56,665 nucleotides of DNA, taken from Candidatus Fermentithermobacillaceae bacterium. Its GTDB lineage: Bacteria > Bacillota > Sulfobacillia > Fermentithermobacillales > Fermentithermobacillaceae. Position 1 is the stretch's first letter, and each line of letters opens with the position of its first letter. The notes below the pieces were generated by a model. That model had not been told where the DNA came from, ran no database searches, and saw nothing but the letters and a program-made list of their open reading frames with translations. Location of the stretch: positions 1-56,665 of the forward strand of contig DUQH01000080.1 of assembly GCA_012837895.1 (NCBI GenBank), read 5' to 3'. Position numbers and translations under genes: made by a program. Shown one piece after another: positions 18,858 through 27,700 of this stretch.

Positions 18858-20111
18858 CTATGAATCCAAAGCTGAGATGATTCTGGAGAGGCGCCTCTTT
18901 CTTGAAGCTAACGGCCTGGGAATGGAATCTCCTGATTTGTGACAATGCTCGATGCAGTCGAGTACGATCTGAAAGGACGTTTCAACGTCGTCAAGGCACA
19001 GTTCGTAGTACCTTGCCAGCCATAGGTAATCTTCATACCTCGCCTGGCCGCTGCTTATCAAGGTTTTCCAGATTGATGCAGCCTTATCCCAATCACCTTG
19101 TTTTCTCAATACAGTTGCTAGCATCCTGCTGTGAGCCGCCGTGGTTTCTGAATAGGATGGACCGGCGTTATCCAGGGCGGCCTGCAGGAAGTGCCTGGCA
19201 AGCTCCAACTGTCCCTGGGTTACGTAGTGTCTTCCTACCCCTGCAAGCGCAGACGGATCATTGCAGGATTCATAACCCTTGGTGAAAAGGTGCGCTATAT
19301 ACCTTAAGAGCACCACCATGTCCAGGATATCAAGACGGTTGTGCCTGAATACCTGGCTTAAGACAGAAATGTCATGGTCGCGTTCGTACATGAAATAGAG
19401 GGCAGGTATCATCCTTCCCGGAATGTCATCCAGCCGCTTGATCCCGGGAAACCGTTCTGCACATTCCTTGAGGCTCATCCCGTAAAAGGGATGCCTTCCC
19501 AGTTTCCTTACCACGGAATAAAGGTCAAGGTGGATTTTGTCTTCAATATCCGGAACAAAGTGTGACATGCCGTTCATGATGAACCTGGTTTGTAGTACAG
19601 GTATATCAAAGCACTTGCCGTTGAAGGTCACCAGTACATGTGCAGCAGCGATTTGTGCACCGATTTCCGCAAGCATGTCTCCTTCTGAGTCACGGTTTTC
19701 CAGGAAAAACTGGGTAAGCTCAAATCCGCCGTCTGTCCACCTGCCCAGGCCGGTGAGGAAAGCTACAGTGCCCGCCCCGGAAAGCCCTGTGGTTTCAATA
19801 TCAAGGAAAAGCATTTGGCTGCCTGAACCGGGCCTGGATTCTTGGAATCCTGCCAGGGGTAGGACTGTTTCCAGGGACGTGGGATGGAGCCATTGGTTTG
19901 AACCCGCGCTGTAAACCGCTGTATAGACGCTGAACCCTTCTTTAGTCGCCACTTGTAGCTTCACGTCCGGATAAGCGCAGTCACTCAGGTAGGCAGCCGC
20001 GCCGGATGCCCTGGGTTCTTTTCCGGACCGGGCGTACCCGGTAGATTCGTGTTGCCTCAGGATATCATCAATGCGTTTTCTAAGTTTCTCGATAATCTCC
20101 CGGTTGGTCAA
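18858..20111 (-). CDS. mrfB: MrfB/YprB-like DEDD 3'-5' exonuclease
   Basis: A 417-residue protein with an RNase H-like DEDD exonuclease domain: LFLDIETTGLSG (motif I), VTFNGKCFDIPVL (motif II) and HNRLDILDMVVLLRY (motif III). The C-terminal ~150 residues are helical and TPR-like (YVTQGQLELARHFLQAAL). With MrfA it forms the mitomycin-repair pair known from B. subtilis (YprA/YprB). TTG 20111 is preceded by AGGAGG and the gene overlaps the 3' end of mrfA by 32 bases, so translation is coupled. Confidence 0.88.
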   Translation of the reverse strand: MTNREIIEKLRKRIDDILRQHESTGYARSGKEPRASGAAAYLSDCAYPDVKLQVATKEGFSVYTAVYSAGSNQWLHPTSLETVLPLAGFQESRPGSGSQMLFLDIETTGLSGAGTVAFLTGLGRWTDGGFELTQFFLENRDSEGDMLAEIGAQIAAAHVLVTFNGKCFDIPVLQTRFIMNGMSHFVPDIEDKIHLDLYSVVRKLGRHPFYGMSLKECAERFPGIKRLDDIPGRMIPALYFMYERDHDISVLSQVFRHNRLDILDMVVLLRYIAHLFTKGYESCNDPSALAGVGRHYVTQGQLELARHFLQAALDNAGPSYSETTAAHSRMLATVLRKQGDWDKAASIWKTLISSGQARYEDYLWLARYYELCLDDVETSFQIVLDCIEHCHKSGDSIPRPLASRKRRLSRIISALDS

Positions 20112-22395
20112 ATCGGGCCTCCTGGGTTATGGATCTTAGCACCTTGACAGCTAACCGCTTGACGCCTTCACCAACCTGTTGTTCCGGGCCGGTGCATCCC
20201 GGGCAACCTTTGGTGCACGGGCAAGACGAGATCAGGTCAAGCGAAGCCTGCAAAATTCCAGGCAGCATTTTGAATGTCTTTTCTGCCAGTCCCACTCCAC
20301 CTGGGTAGGAGTCGTACAAGTATATTGTGGGCCTGCCGTCATAGACTGAACGCACCTCTACTGCTACCCCTAAGTCTCTCTTGTCGCTCATCAGGAACAA
20401 GGGAGCTACGTTGAGCAACACATTTGCGATTCCCGAAAGCACGCCTCCTACAGAATGGGGGTCCATCCCTTCAGTAACGTCCTGAGAAAGGCTGAACCAC
20501 ATGCCCTGGGTGTGCAAATTCATTTCAGGGATACTAATCTCCCCGGAACCTATGTTCTCGTTGGTGTAAAGCTTGAGTTTCTTGTAGATTGTAGCCAGGG
20601 CGGTGACTATGAGCTCGCCGAAATTCACTTTCACATTGGTAGAGTGATATAGATCATCAACAGCCATCACCCTGACTCCCACGGCCAGGTTTGCGTCTGT
20701 GTAATAGTCTACATCTACCTGCTTCACATACGCTTTCCTGTCATGGTAGTCCAATTTGATCACATGGTACTGCTGTCCTCCGTGCATGTAAATAGCTTGA
20801 TCGTGGATGAGCATAGGGGCGGAGGCCCAATCCACTTCACCTATGACGTCACTGCCGTGGGTGGTATCTATTATCACGAAGTTTTCATTTGTGGCAGATC
20901 GCAGGCTAATGCCGGCGGCGGGGAATGAGTCTGATGACCAATTCCACTTGGTTGCTCCTTTATGCAGGATCTTCTGTTCTGCCAGGTGCTCCAGTATATG
21001 TTCCACACCGGTTTGGCCCAGCTTTTGCGGCGCTGCGTCACCGTGGTTGAAAGGCAGTTCGTAGGCTGCACATTTAACATGCTGTCCAAGGATGTAGGGG
21101 TTGTCCGGGTTGATCAGGGCATATTCAGGAGACTGGGCGAAGAAATAATCTGGGTTGTTGACTATGAAACGGTCAAGGGGGGAACCACCTGATATCAGGA
21201 TGGCCACTGATTTGCCTTGCTTTCTGCCTGCACGCCCGGCTTGCTGCCAGGTACTCGCAATCGTTCCCGGATATCCTGCCATGATTACAGCGTCGAGTCC
21301 TCCGATATCGATCCCGAGTTCAAGTGCGTTTGTCGCTGCAATCCCCAGGATATCTCCTTCCCGGATCCCTTTTTCGATGGCCCTTCTTTCACTGGGCAGA
21401 TAGCCTCCCCGGTACCCTTGGATCCTGTGTTTTTCGAACTCATTGGGGTAAGAATCCCGTAGATATTGCACGAGAAGTTCACAGGACATACGCGACCTTG
21501 CAAATACAAGGGTTTGGATGCTCTTCTTGACGAACCGTGCAGCGATCCTGGCAGCTGCGTTTATCGCCGAATGATGTACTGCACCATCCCCATCCGGGCC
21601 TGAGGGATTGCAAAAAATGAAATCCTTTTCTGATGTGGGCGCGCCGCTCCGGTCAATCACTGTGACACGTTCTCCTGTGAGATTCAGGGCAAGTTCCCCC
21701 GGGTTTGCGATTGTCGCAGATGCCAGCACAAACTTGGGTTGCGTACCGTAAAATGCGCAGATCCGCTTGAGCCGCCTAAGTACGTTAGCCACGTGGCTGC
21801 CGAACACGCCCCTGTAGTTGTGCATTTCATCAACTATGACGTACTTCAGGGAGTTGAACAGTTTTGCCCACCTGGGATGATGGGGGAGGATCGCTTGGTG
21901 CAGCATGTCAGGATTGGTGATGATGATCTGGCCCGTTTCCCTTGCAAGCCGCCTTTTGCTGGCAGGTGTGTCGCCATCAAAGGTAAAACCCTTCACCTTG
22001 AAACCACCTTGTTTGGCTGTGTCCTGGATTTCAGCCAACTGGTCCTGGGCGAGTGCTTTGGTAGGGAATATGTAAAGCGCTCGCACACCGTCATCTTTGA
22101 GTATGGCGTCAAGCACAGGCAAGTTATAGCATATTGTCTTGCCTGACGCAGTGGGTGTCACAACGCATATATTTTCCCCTTGTCTTACGAGGTCGTAGGC
22201 CTGTCTTTGATGCGAGTACAAAGCCTCTATTCCTTTGTTTGCCAATGACTGCTTCAGGGCGGGATGCAAGTCATCAGGAATATCCAGGTACGAACCGGGA
22301 GTCGCCGGAAAATGATGCCATGCTGTTACACAAGCGATAAACCGGGGATCCTGGCGCAATTCAGCCAACACATGTTCCAGATCTTTGCCCTTCAT
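20080..22395 (-). CDS. mrfA: MrfA/YprA-like DEAD/H-box DNA repair helicase
   Basis: A 771-residue superfamily 2 helicase. The N-terminal motor has Walker A PTASGKT, motif II DEMH and motif VI QQAGRAGRKQGKS. The C-terminal DUF1998 region holds four cysteines in CPCTKGCPGC, a metal site typical of MrfA. Together with MrfB it excises mitomycin-type DNA lesions independently of UvrABC. ATG 22395 is chosen because AGGGAGG lies eight bases upstream; a frame running to 22512 would start upstream of the predicted promoter (22465-22493). Confidence 0.92.
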   Translation of the reverse strand: MKGKDLEHVLAELRQDPRFIACVTAWHHFPATPGSYLDIPDDLHPALKQSLANKGIEALYSHQRQAYDLVRQGENICVVTPTASGKTICYNLPVLDAILKDDGVRALYIFPTKALAQDQLAEIQDTAKQGGFKVKGFTFDGDTPASKRRLARETGQIIITNPDMLHQAILPHHPRWAKLFNSLKYVIVDEMHNYRGVFGSHVANVLRRLKRICAFYGTQPKFVLASATIANPGELALNLTGERVTVIDRSGAPTSEKDFIFCNPSGPDGDGAVHHSAINAAARIAARFVKKSIQTLVFARSRMSCELLVQYLRDSYPNEFEKHRIQGYRGGYLPSERRAIEKGIREGDILGIAATNALELGIDIGGLDAVIMAGYPGTIASTWQQAGRAGRKQGKSVAILISGGSPLDRFIVNNPDYFFAQSPEYALINPDNPYILGQHVKCAAYELPFNHGDAAPQKLGQTGVEHILEHLAEQKILHKGATKWNWSSDSFPAAGISLRSATNENFVIIDTTHGSDVIGEVDWASAPMLIHDQAIYMHGGQQYHVIKLDYHDRKAYVKQVDVDYYTDANLAVGVRVMAVDDLYHSTNVKVNFGELIVTALATIYKKLKLYTNENIGSGEISIPEMNLHTQGMWFSLSQDVTEGMDPHSVGGVLSGIANVLLNVAPLFLMSDKRDLGVAVEVRSVYDGRPTIYLYDSYPGGVGLAEKTFKMLPGILQASLDLISSCPCTKGCPGCTGPEQQVGEGVKRLAVKVLRSITQEARFDQPGDYRET

Positions 22396-22464
22396 ATCAT
22401 GATCCTCCCTTGCTTTGGGATACGTTCCACGTTTTACCTGATGAATATGGCTTTTGTATGCGGT

Positions 22465-22493
22465 AGTATCTACATATGACCACCTTATGTCAA
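22465..22493 (-). promoter_or_regulatory. Predicted sigma-A promoter for mrfA-mrfB
   Basis: On the minus strand TTGACA (plus 22488-22493) and GATACT (plus 22465-22470) are spaced by 17 bp. The transcript would start near 22458, giving a leader of ~60 bases before mrfA ATG 22395. No LexA-like box was found around it. Confidence 0.7.
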
Positions 22494-22514
22494 GGAAGAA
22501 GGAGGGTACCATTA

Positions 22515-23417
22515 ATGGGAAAAGCTAGACCATTGACCGCTCCCTCAACCAAAACTATAGCCCTTGCTGCACTTGTGATCATCATTCTCCTTATTCCTGT
22601 TCGAGGTGATGCAGCCCCTCTCCTCCGCCTGGGTGATTATGGTGACAGTGTAGCACAACTGCAAGAGCTGCTCGTGAATGCAGGCTTCGATCCAGGGCCT
22701 GTGGACGGGATCTTTGGCCCAAGGACCCAGGCAGCTACAATGAGTTTTCAAAGAAGCGCAGGTCTGGTTGTAGACGGTATTGCAGGCCCTGTTACGTGGG
22801 GCGCCTTGGAACGCCTGTCAGGTGTATCTAGGGGCGCAGGCCCGTTAAGGGGGAGGACCATTGTAATAGATCCGGGACACGGTGGGCCGGAACCTGGCGC
22901 AATATCATACTGGGGTGACAAGGAGAAGGATTTTACCTTGGGCATTGCCACCAAGGTGAGGCGCTATCTTGAAGACCAGGGCGCTATTGTAGTCATGACC
23001 AGGTACGGGGACTATTCCCCGGGCAGCGATTGGTCACCCCGTCCAGACGAATTGCTTGCCAGGGTGTCCATAGCTAACTCCAGAGGTGTTGACCTTTTTC
23101 TCAGCATACATATTAACGCGTACCCGAAAGACCCCGGCGTGTCAGGGGTAATGGGTTTCTACAGGGCTGGCTCGTGGGAGTCGCAGCAGCTTGCAAGAAC
23201 ACTTGCCGCTTGCGTGTCAGATTCTACCGGTTTGAGGTACATTGACACCCAACAGGGCCCGTACTACGTGCTCAACAACACGTACATGCCTGCAGCCTTG
23301 ATGGAAATAGGCTTTATGACCAACTGGAACGACGTAAGCCTGCTAAGGCAGAACTGGTTCCAGGAAGCAGTGGCAAGAGGTCTCGCCAGGGGAGTAAGGG
23401 AGTTTCTGAACCGGTAA
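22515..23417 (+). CDS. N-acetylmuramoyl-L-alanine amidase with peptidoglycan-binding domain
   Basis: A 300-residue exported hydrolase that cuts the bond between muramic acid and L-Ala of peptidoglycan. A signal peptide (TIALAALVIIILLIPVRGDAA) is followed by a PG_binding_1 domain (GDYGDSVAQLQELLVNAGF, FGPRTQAATMSFQ) and an Amidase_3 domain with zinc residues in IVIDPGHGGPEPG and LSIHINA, and the catalytic Glu in LMEIGFMTN. This is the CwlC/SleB-related architecture used in growth or sporulation. ATG 22515 has AGAAGGAGGG upstream; a longer frame from 22476 includes that site. Confidence 0.93.
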   Translation: MGKARPLTAPSTKTIALAALVIIILLIPVRGDAAPLLRLGDYGDSVAQLQELLVNAGFDPGPVDGIFGPRTQAATMSFQRSAGLVVDGIAGPVTWGALERLSGVSRGAGPLRGRTIVIDPGHGGPEPGAISYWGDKEKDFTLGIATKVRRYLEDQGAIVVMTRYGDYSPGSDWSPRPDELLARVSIANSRGVDLFLSIHINAYPKDPGVSGVMGFYRAGSWESQQLARTLAACVSDSTGLRYIDTQQGPYYVLNNTYMPAALMEIGFMTNWNDVSLLRQNWFQEAVARGLARGVREFLNR

Positions 23418-23450
23418 GACAAAATATCACTGAAAACAGGATATGCAGGG

Positions 23451-23491
23451 AAACCGGTACCTGTGGTTCGCGCGGGTACCGGTTTGTTTGT
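23451..23491 (+). terminator. Intrinsic terminator after the amidase gene
   Basis: An 11-bp perfect stem AAACCGGTACC (23451-23461) / GGTACCGGTTT (23475-23485), loop of 13, is followed by GTTTGTT. It lies 34 bases past the amidase stop. Confidence 0.8.
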
Positions 23492-23584
23492 TAACCCTGT
23501 TCAGGCAAATCAAGGTGCGCTTGGTAACCATCAAGCGTAGAGCCCATCTATTACCTTATGAGTCCCCAAATCCGCTTGATATAC

Positions 23585-23616
23585 TTATGTCAACTATACG
23601 TTATGTTAACTATATC
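23585..23616 (+). repeat. Tandem 16-bp repeat resembling XerD arms of dif
   Basis: TTATGTCAACTATACG (23585-23600) is repeated as TTATGTTAACTATATC (23601-23616), 13 of 16 bases identical. The 11-mer TTATGTTAACT (23601-23611) is identical to the XerD arm of the dif site at 56030-56040, and the first copy differs from it at one base. It sits 26-57 bases before the downstream ATG, so it could instead be a regulator-binding site. Confidence 0.5.
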
Positions 23617-23641
23617 CGATTGAGGAGGCAGGCCGGATAAT

Positions 23642-24175
23642 ATGGCCATGGGAAACATCCGTTGGAAATATGTGTTGCTGTGGGCTTTGTTGGCGCTGTC
23701 TGTACTAAGCCTTGGCAGTTACTGTTATAGAGCATATGCATTGGAGCGTCCCCTTGAAAAGAAGCTGGCAGAGGACGCTGAAGTGCTAATGGCACAGATT
23801 GAGAAAGCAAACGGCAAGACTACTGTCGTTGTCAAACTCAAGTATGTGGACAACCTTGCCCAGGCCTATTCCCGGATTGAAGGCACAGTCAAGGCGTCTT
23901 TGGGTACACGCGATTATGAAATACTACTCGAAGACAATTCCGATGAAGTCTTGGAAAAAGCGTATGCGTCGATTCACTATTACGTTGAAGAAGCCAGAAT
24001 CCGGGGCAATTTCGGTGAAATGGCCCACAGGTCACAGACGGCGCTTGAGGATACAAACATAGAGGATTTCCTGCTCACTGTAGACGGGGAAAGAGTTTTC
24101 GTTCAGATGCGCATGGACGACAAGTATCTTTACCGGGTGAGGGAAGTCAATTCTAAAGGGGGCACAGAGTCTTGA
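23642..24175 (+). CDS. Single-pass membrane protein of unknown function
   Basis: A 177-residue protein that I do not recognise by family. Residues ~10-32 form one transmembrane helix (YVLLWALLALSVLSLGSYCY), and the remaining ~145 residues are soluble, helical at first (KKLAEDAEVLMAQIEKANGK) then mixed alpha/beta. GAGGAGG lies at 23622-23628, a rather long 13 bases from ATG 23642. Its stop codon overlaps the start (TTG 24172) of an FtsH-like protease, so the two are translationally coupled; it may supply the extracytoplasmic domain that the protease lacks. Confidence 0.8.
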   Translation: MAMGNIRWKYVLLWALLALSVLSLGSYCYRAYALERPLEKKLAEDAEVLMAQIEKANGKTTVVVKLKYVDNLAQAYSRIEGTVKASLGTRDYEILLEDNSDEVLEKAYASIHYYVEEARIRGNFGEMAHRSQTALEDTNIEDFLLTVDGERVFVQMRMDDKYLYRVREVNSKGGTES

Positions 24176-25710
24176 AGCACAAGGAACTGTTGGTTGGAAC
24201 AGCCCTTGGAATTCTGGGCTTCCTGGTAACGTTGAGGGTTAATGTCTGGCCTGTACTTGTCCTATGCGGGCTTGGATATTTGCTGTACACTTCCGGTGGG
24301 CAGATCAGGGGAATCGGCAAGAGCAAAGTGGGGACTGTGATCGCTTACACCTCTACTGTCAGGTTTGAAGACATAGGAGGACAAGACGTTGCCAAGAGGG
24401 AACTGATCGAAGCCCTTGAATTCCTGCGTGACTATGAAAGGGCGAGCGCACTGGGAATCCGCCCCTTGAAAGGGGTGCTGTTGTCAGGCCCTCCGGGAAC
24501 GGGTAAGACACTCCTGGCAAAAGCTGCGGCCAGCTATACCGATTCTGTGGTTATCTCAGCTTCGGGCTCTGAGTTCATTGAAGTCTATGCGGGGCTTGGC
24601 GCTCAACGGATACGTGAATTGTTTTCAGGAGCCAGGAAGCTTGCCAGGGAATACAAGAAGCAAGGGGCAGTGATTTTCATAGATGAAATTGAAGTGCTGG
24701 CAGGAAAACGCGGCGCCCAAGTGGGCCACCTTGAGTATGACCAGACCTTGAACCAACTGCTGGTGGAAATGGACGGGCTCAGGTTTGACTCTGATGTAAG
24801 GATTCTTGTGATAGCGGCTACAAACCGCCCGGATCTGCTGGACCCGGCCATTATGCGGCCTGGCAGGTTTGACCGTACGGTGACTGTAGGCCTTCCAGAC
24901 AGGAAGGGCAGGCTGGAGATTCTCAAGATCCACCTCCGCAACAAACCTGTTGCAGATGAGGTTGACCTTGAAGACCTTTCCAGGGAAACCTTTGGCCTGT
25001 CAGGAGCTCACCTTGAGAGCTTGTGCAATGAAGCTGCCATCAGCACTTTGCGCAGGGGCGGGGTGACTATAAGCTCCCAGGACCTTGCAGAAGCGCTCAA
25101 CAAGGTCATCCTTGGGGAGAAACTGGAAAGACGTCCGTCTGACGGGGAGATGCAGCGTGTGTGCGCACACGAGGCAGGCCATGCCATAGTGGCTGAAACG
25201 ATAAGGCCAGGCTCGGTTGCTCATATTACCGTTTCTCCCAGGGGAAACGCACTGGGTTTTGTGAGGCATTCTCCGGCTGAAGACAGGTATCTTTGCCCTA
25301 GGGAAGTGCTTGAAGAAGAAATCCAGATCCTGCTTGCTGGTGCTGCCGCCGAGCAATTGATGTTTGGTTCAAAAAGCACTGGGGCAGCCAATGATTTCCG
25401 TAGGGCTCTGGACCTTGCCAAGAGAATCGTATTGTACGGCATGTCTCCCCTGGGGGTTGTTGATAAAGAGACAGTGTCCCCGGACTTGCTTGCAAGGGTC
25501 ACAAATGACATCATTCAAAATGCAGAGAGAAATGCCATGAGGATTCTCAACATGCACAGGGCTGTGCTTGAGAGGTTATTTCATGAGCTGTTCGAAAAAG
25601 AGACTGTTTCATCAGCTGAGTTCAGGCATTATCTCCATGTGCCCGGCAAAGTGTCGTGGAGATGGAGGAAACCACCTGCCCGGAAGAGTAGAATAAGAAG
25701 AAGGATTTGA
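24172..25710 (+). CDS. Short FtsH-like AAA+ zinc metalloprotease
   Basis: A 512-residue membrane-bound ATP-dependent protease. Two adjacent hydrophobic helices at residues ~5-40 replace the usual TM-periplasmic-TM module of FtsH. The AAA domain has GPPGTGKT (106-113), Walker B FIDE (169-172), pore-loop segment FIEVYAGLG and RPGRFDR (229-235). The protease domain keeps HEAGH (333-337) and the third zinc ligand in GAANDFRRAL, so it should be active. It lacks the FtsH extracytoplasmic domain and is shorter than standard FtsH (~600 residues). It is coupled to the upstream membrane protein and 28 bases before cinA. Confidence 0.88.
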   Translation: MKHKELLVGTALGILGFLVTLRVNVWPVLVLCGLGYLLYTSGGQIRGIGKSKVGTVIAYTSTVRFEDIGGQDVAKRELIEALEFLRDYERASALGIRPLKGVLLSGPPGTGKTLLAKAAASYTDSVVISASGSEFIEVYAGLGAQRIRELFSGARKLAREYKKQGAVIFIDEIEVLAGKRGAQVGHLEYDQTLNQLLVEMDGLRFDSDVRILVIAATNRPDLLDPAIMRPGRFDRTVTVGLPDRKGRLEILKIHLRNKPVADEVDLEDLSRETFGLSGAHLESLCNEAAISTLRRGGVTISSQDLAEALNKVILGEKLERRPSDGEMQRVCAHEAGHAIVAETIRPGSVAHITVSPRGNALGFVRHSPAEDRYLCPREVLEEEIQILLAGAAAEQLMFGSKSTGAANDFRRALDLAKRIVLYGMSPLGVVDKETVSPDLLARVTNDIIQNAERNAMRILNMHRAVLERLFHELFEKETVSSAEFRHYLHVPGKVSWRWRKPPARKSRIRRRI

Positions 25711-25738
25711 GCGCGTGCCTGACTCCGGGGGTGGTGCT

Positions 25739-27004
25739 TTGCAGGCAGAGATACTTTCAATAGGTACTGAACTTTTGCTGGGTGAAATCGTAGACACTAA
25801 CGCCCAATACGTCTCGTCAAGGTTGCGAGATATTGGGGTTAACGTATACAGGAGAGTGACAGTGGGGGACAACCCTGAGAGGCTTTTGTCCGCTTTCCAG
25901 GATTCCATAGGGCGGTCGGACATTGTGATAGCAACAGGAGGGTTGGGCCCCACTGATGATGATGTCACAGCCAGATGCCTCGCCTCAGCCCTTGGGCGCG
26001 GTCTATGCTTCGATGAGGATGCCTGGAACAGCATGCGCCAATCGTACCTCAGGCGCGGGCGGACCCTTGATGAGGGTAGCCTTTCAGCTAGAAAGCAGGC
26101 ATTCATAGTAGAGGGCGGGTTCTTCATTCCAAACCCTGTGGGCACAGCTCCAGGCCAAGGCATTATGGTAGACGGTAAACTCATCTTGTTGCTTCCAGGT
26201 CCTCCATCCGAAATGCGGCCTATGTTTGAAAACCACGCTATCCCACTTATCACCAAGTCATTTTCCAGCCTCACACCTATTTATTGCGTGAACCTCAATA
26301 TCGTAGGGCTGGGAGAATCACAAGTGGCTGAGGCATTGGCTGACCTGCTGGGAGGCTCGAATCCTACAGTAGCCCCATACGCAGACTCAGGCCAGGTAAG
26401 GCTCAGGATAGCTGCCCAGAGCGCCGATAAGAACGAGGCATTGTCTAGGATCTCAGGCGTGGAGAAGGAAGTGCGCCGGAGACTGGGTCACCACGTTTAC
26501 GGTAAGAACGAAGAAACTCTTGAGATGGCCATAGGCAGACTGCTTGCCAGAAGAGGCCTTACACTTGCTGTGGCTGAGTCTGTCACCGGTGGTTTGATCT
26601 GCCACCGGATAACGGGGGTTCCTGGCAGTTCCAAGTATTTCAAAATGGGTATGGTGGCATATCACCCTGAGGTCAAGATCTCAACCCTGGGGCTCCCGCC
26701 TGGCGTGGTACACCGGGAAGGATCCGTGAATGAAGAAGTGGCCTCCGGTATGGCTGAGAGTGTCCGGCTGCTTGCCGGCGCCACCCTGGGCCTAGCTACT
26801 ACAGGATTTGCAGGTCCTGACGGAGGTACTTGTAATGAACCTGTGGGTGCGGTATACATGGGGCTCAGCCATAAGAAAGCCGGCACAATCACAGAGAAAG
26901 CGATTTTCTCCGGCTCAAGAGACAGGATTAAGGTGTTTGCTGCGCAACGCGCCTTGTATCTCCTGTACCACTTTCTTATAGAGCCCGGCAAGAATAGGGG
27001 ATAG
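25739..27004 (+). CDS. cinA: CinA family protein (competence/damage-inducible; NMN deamidase-like)
   Basis: A 421-residue cytoplasmic protein. The N-terminal MoCF-like domain (MQAEILSIGTELLLGEIVDTNA; here cited in part as SIGTELLLGEI) acts as an ADP-ribose or nucleotide pyrophosphatase in characterised members, and the C-terminal CinA/PncC domain (AVAESVTGGLICHRI, GPDGGT) is an NMN amidohydrolase. TTG 25739 places the conserved AEILSIGTE at the very N-terminus, as in homologues, with GGGGGTGG upstream; the frame extends to GTG 25715. The cinA-recA neighbourhood is conserved in many Firmicutes. Confidence 0.92.
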   Translation: MQAEILSIGTELLLGEIVDTNAQYVSSRLRDIGVNVYRRVTVGDNPERLLSAFQDSIGRSDIVIATGGLGPTDDDVTARCLASALGRGLCFDEDAWNSMRQSYLRRGRTLDEGSLSARKQAFIVEGGFFIPNPVGTAPGQGIMVDGKLILLLPGPPSEMRPMFENHAIPLITKSFSSLTPIYCVNLNIVGLGESQVAEALADLLGGSNPTVAPYADSGQVRLRIAAQSADKNEALSRISGVEKEVRRRLGHHVYGKNEETLEMAIGRLLARRGLTLAVAESVTGGLICHRITGVPGSSKYFKMGMVAYHPEVKISTLGLPPGVVHREGSVNEEVASGMAESVRLLAGATLGLATTGFAGPDGGTCNEPVGAVYMGLSHKKAGTITEKAIFSGSRDRIKVFAAQRALYLLYHFLIEPGKNRG

Positions 27005-27009
27005 TCCAG

Positions 27010-27609
27010 ATGGCGGCCGATAGTCTAAGAGGCTTTGTGTGTGTATCTCTTGCGCCAGAGGTTAGAGTGTTTCTAAGAGATTTCATGGCTGAGGCCAGGA
27101 AGTCGTTTCCGGCCTTCCGGTTCGTGCCAAGCGACAACCTTCACATCACCCTTGAGTTTCTGGGCAATGATGTTCCGAGGGCTACGGTTCCCAGGCTTCT
27201 TGAAGCTATAGGGGGATCGGTTGAAGACATCGATCCTTTTGACCTGTGTTTGGGATACGCATCGGCGTTTCCCCCTAAGGGGCTGCCAAGAGTCTTGTAT
27301 GTAGGGACAGGGAAGGGAACTGACCGGCTTGTGCAACTTGCCCATAGTGTAAGGTCAGCTTTGCGCCCCCTTGGATTTGAGGCGGATAAGCCATTTCAGT
27401 CGCACATTACCCTGGCCAGAAGGAAGAGAGGGGTCCATCCTGCGGGGGCTCCTAATGAACGTGCCCTATGGAAAAAGGCGTTTTCCCGATGGTGCGATGC
27501 AAGCTTGTGCTGGCACGTCTCTGAAGTGCTTCTAATGGAGAGTACTTTGGCCCCTACAGGTGCTGTATACAGTGAACTGGGCCGGGTGGCATTGCCAGGG
27601 CGCCGGTGA
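27010..27609 (+). CDS. thpR: RNA 2',3'-cyclic phosphodiesterase (LigT/ThpR)
   Basis: A 199-residue 2H phosphoesterase that opens 2',3'-cyclic phosphates on RNA. The two catalytic HxT motifs are HITLEFLG (about residue 40) and HITLARRK (about residue 132), spaced as in the family. ATG 27010 lies five bases after the cinA stop, with AGGGGAT upstream, so it is co-transcribed with cinA. The recA promoter lies just downstream. Confidence 0.92.
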   Translation: MAADSLRGFVCVSLAPEVRVFLRDFMAEARKSFPAFRFVPSDNLHITLEFLGNDVPRATVPRLLEAIGGSVEDIDPFDLCLGYASAFPPKGLPRVLYVGTGKGTDRLVQLAHSVRSALRPLGFEADKPFQSHITLARRKRGVHPAGAPNERALWKKAFSRWCDASLCWHVSEVLLMESTLAPTGAVYSELGRVALPGRR

Positions 27610-27616
27610 GGCGAGA

Positions 27617-27645
27617 TTGCCCCTTGTTCTTCCTAATGTTATACT
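27617..27645 (+). promoter_or_regulatory. Predicted sigma-A promoter of recA
   Basis: TTGCCC (27617-27622) and TATACT (27640-27645) are spaced by 17 bp. The transcript would start near 27652, ~49 bases before the recA ATG. Only a half site similar to the lexA operator (GTTTG, 27648-27652) is present; no full CAAAC-N4-GTTTG palindrome was found here. Confidence 0.6.
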
Positions 27646-27700
27646 TTGTTTGGGAATAGACTGCCAGGGTTTGAGGCGACTCTAAGGAGTGAAATGCTAT

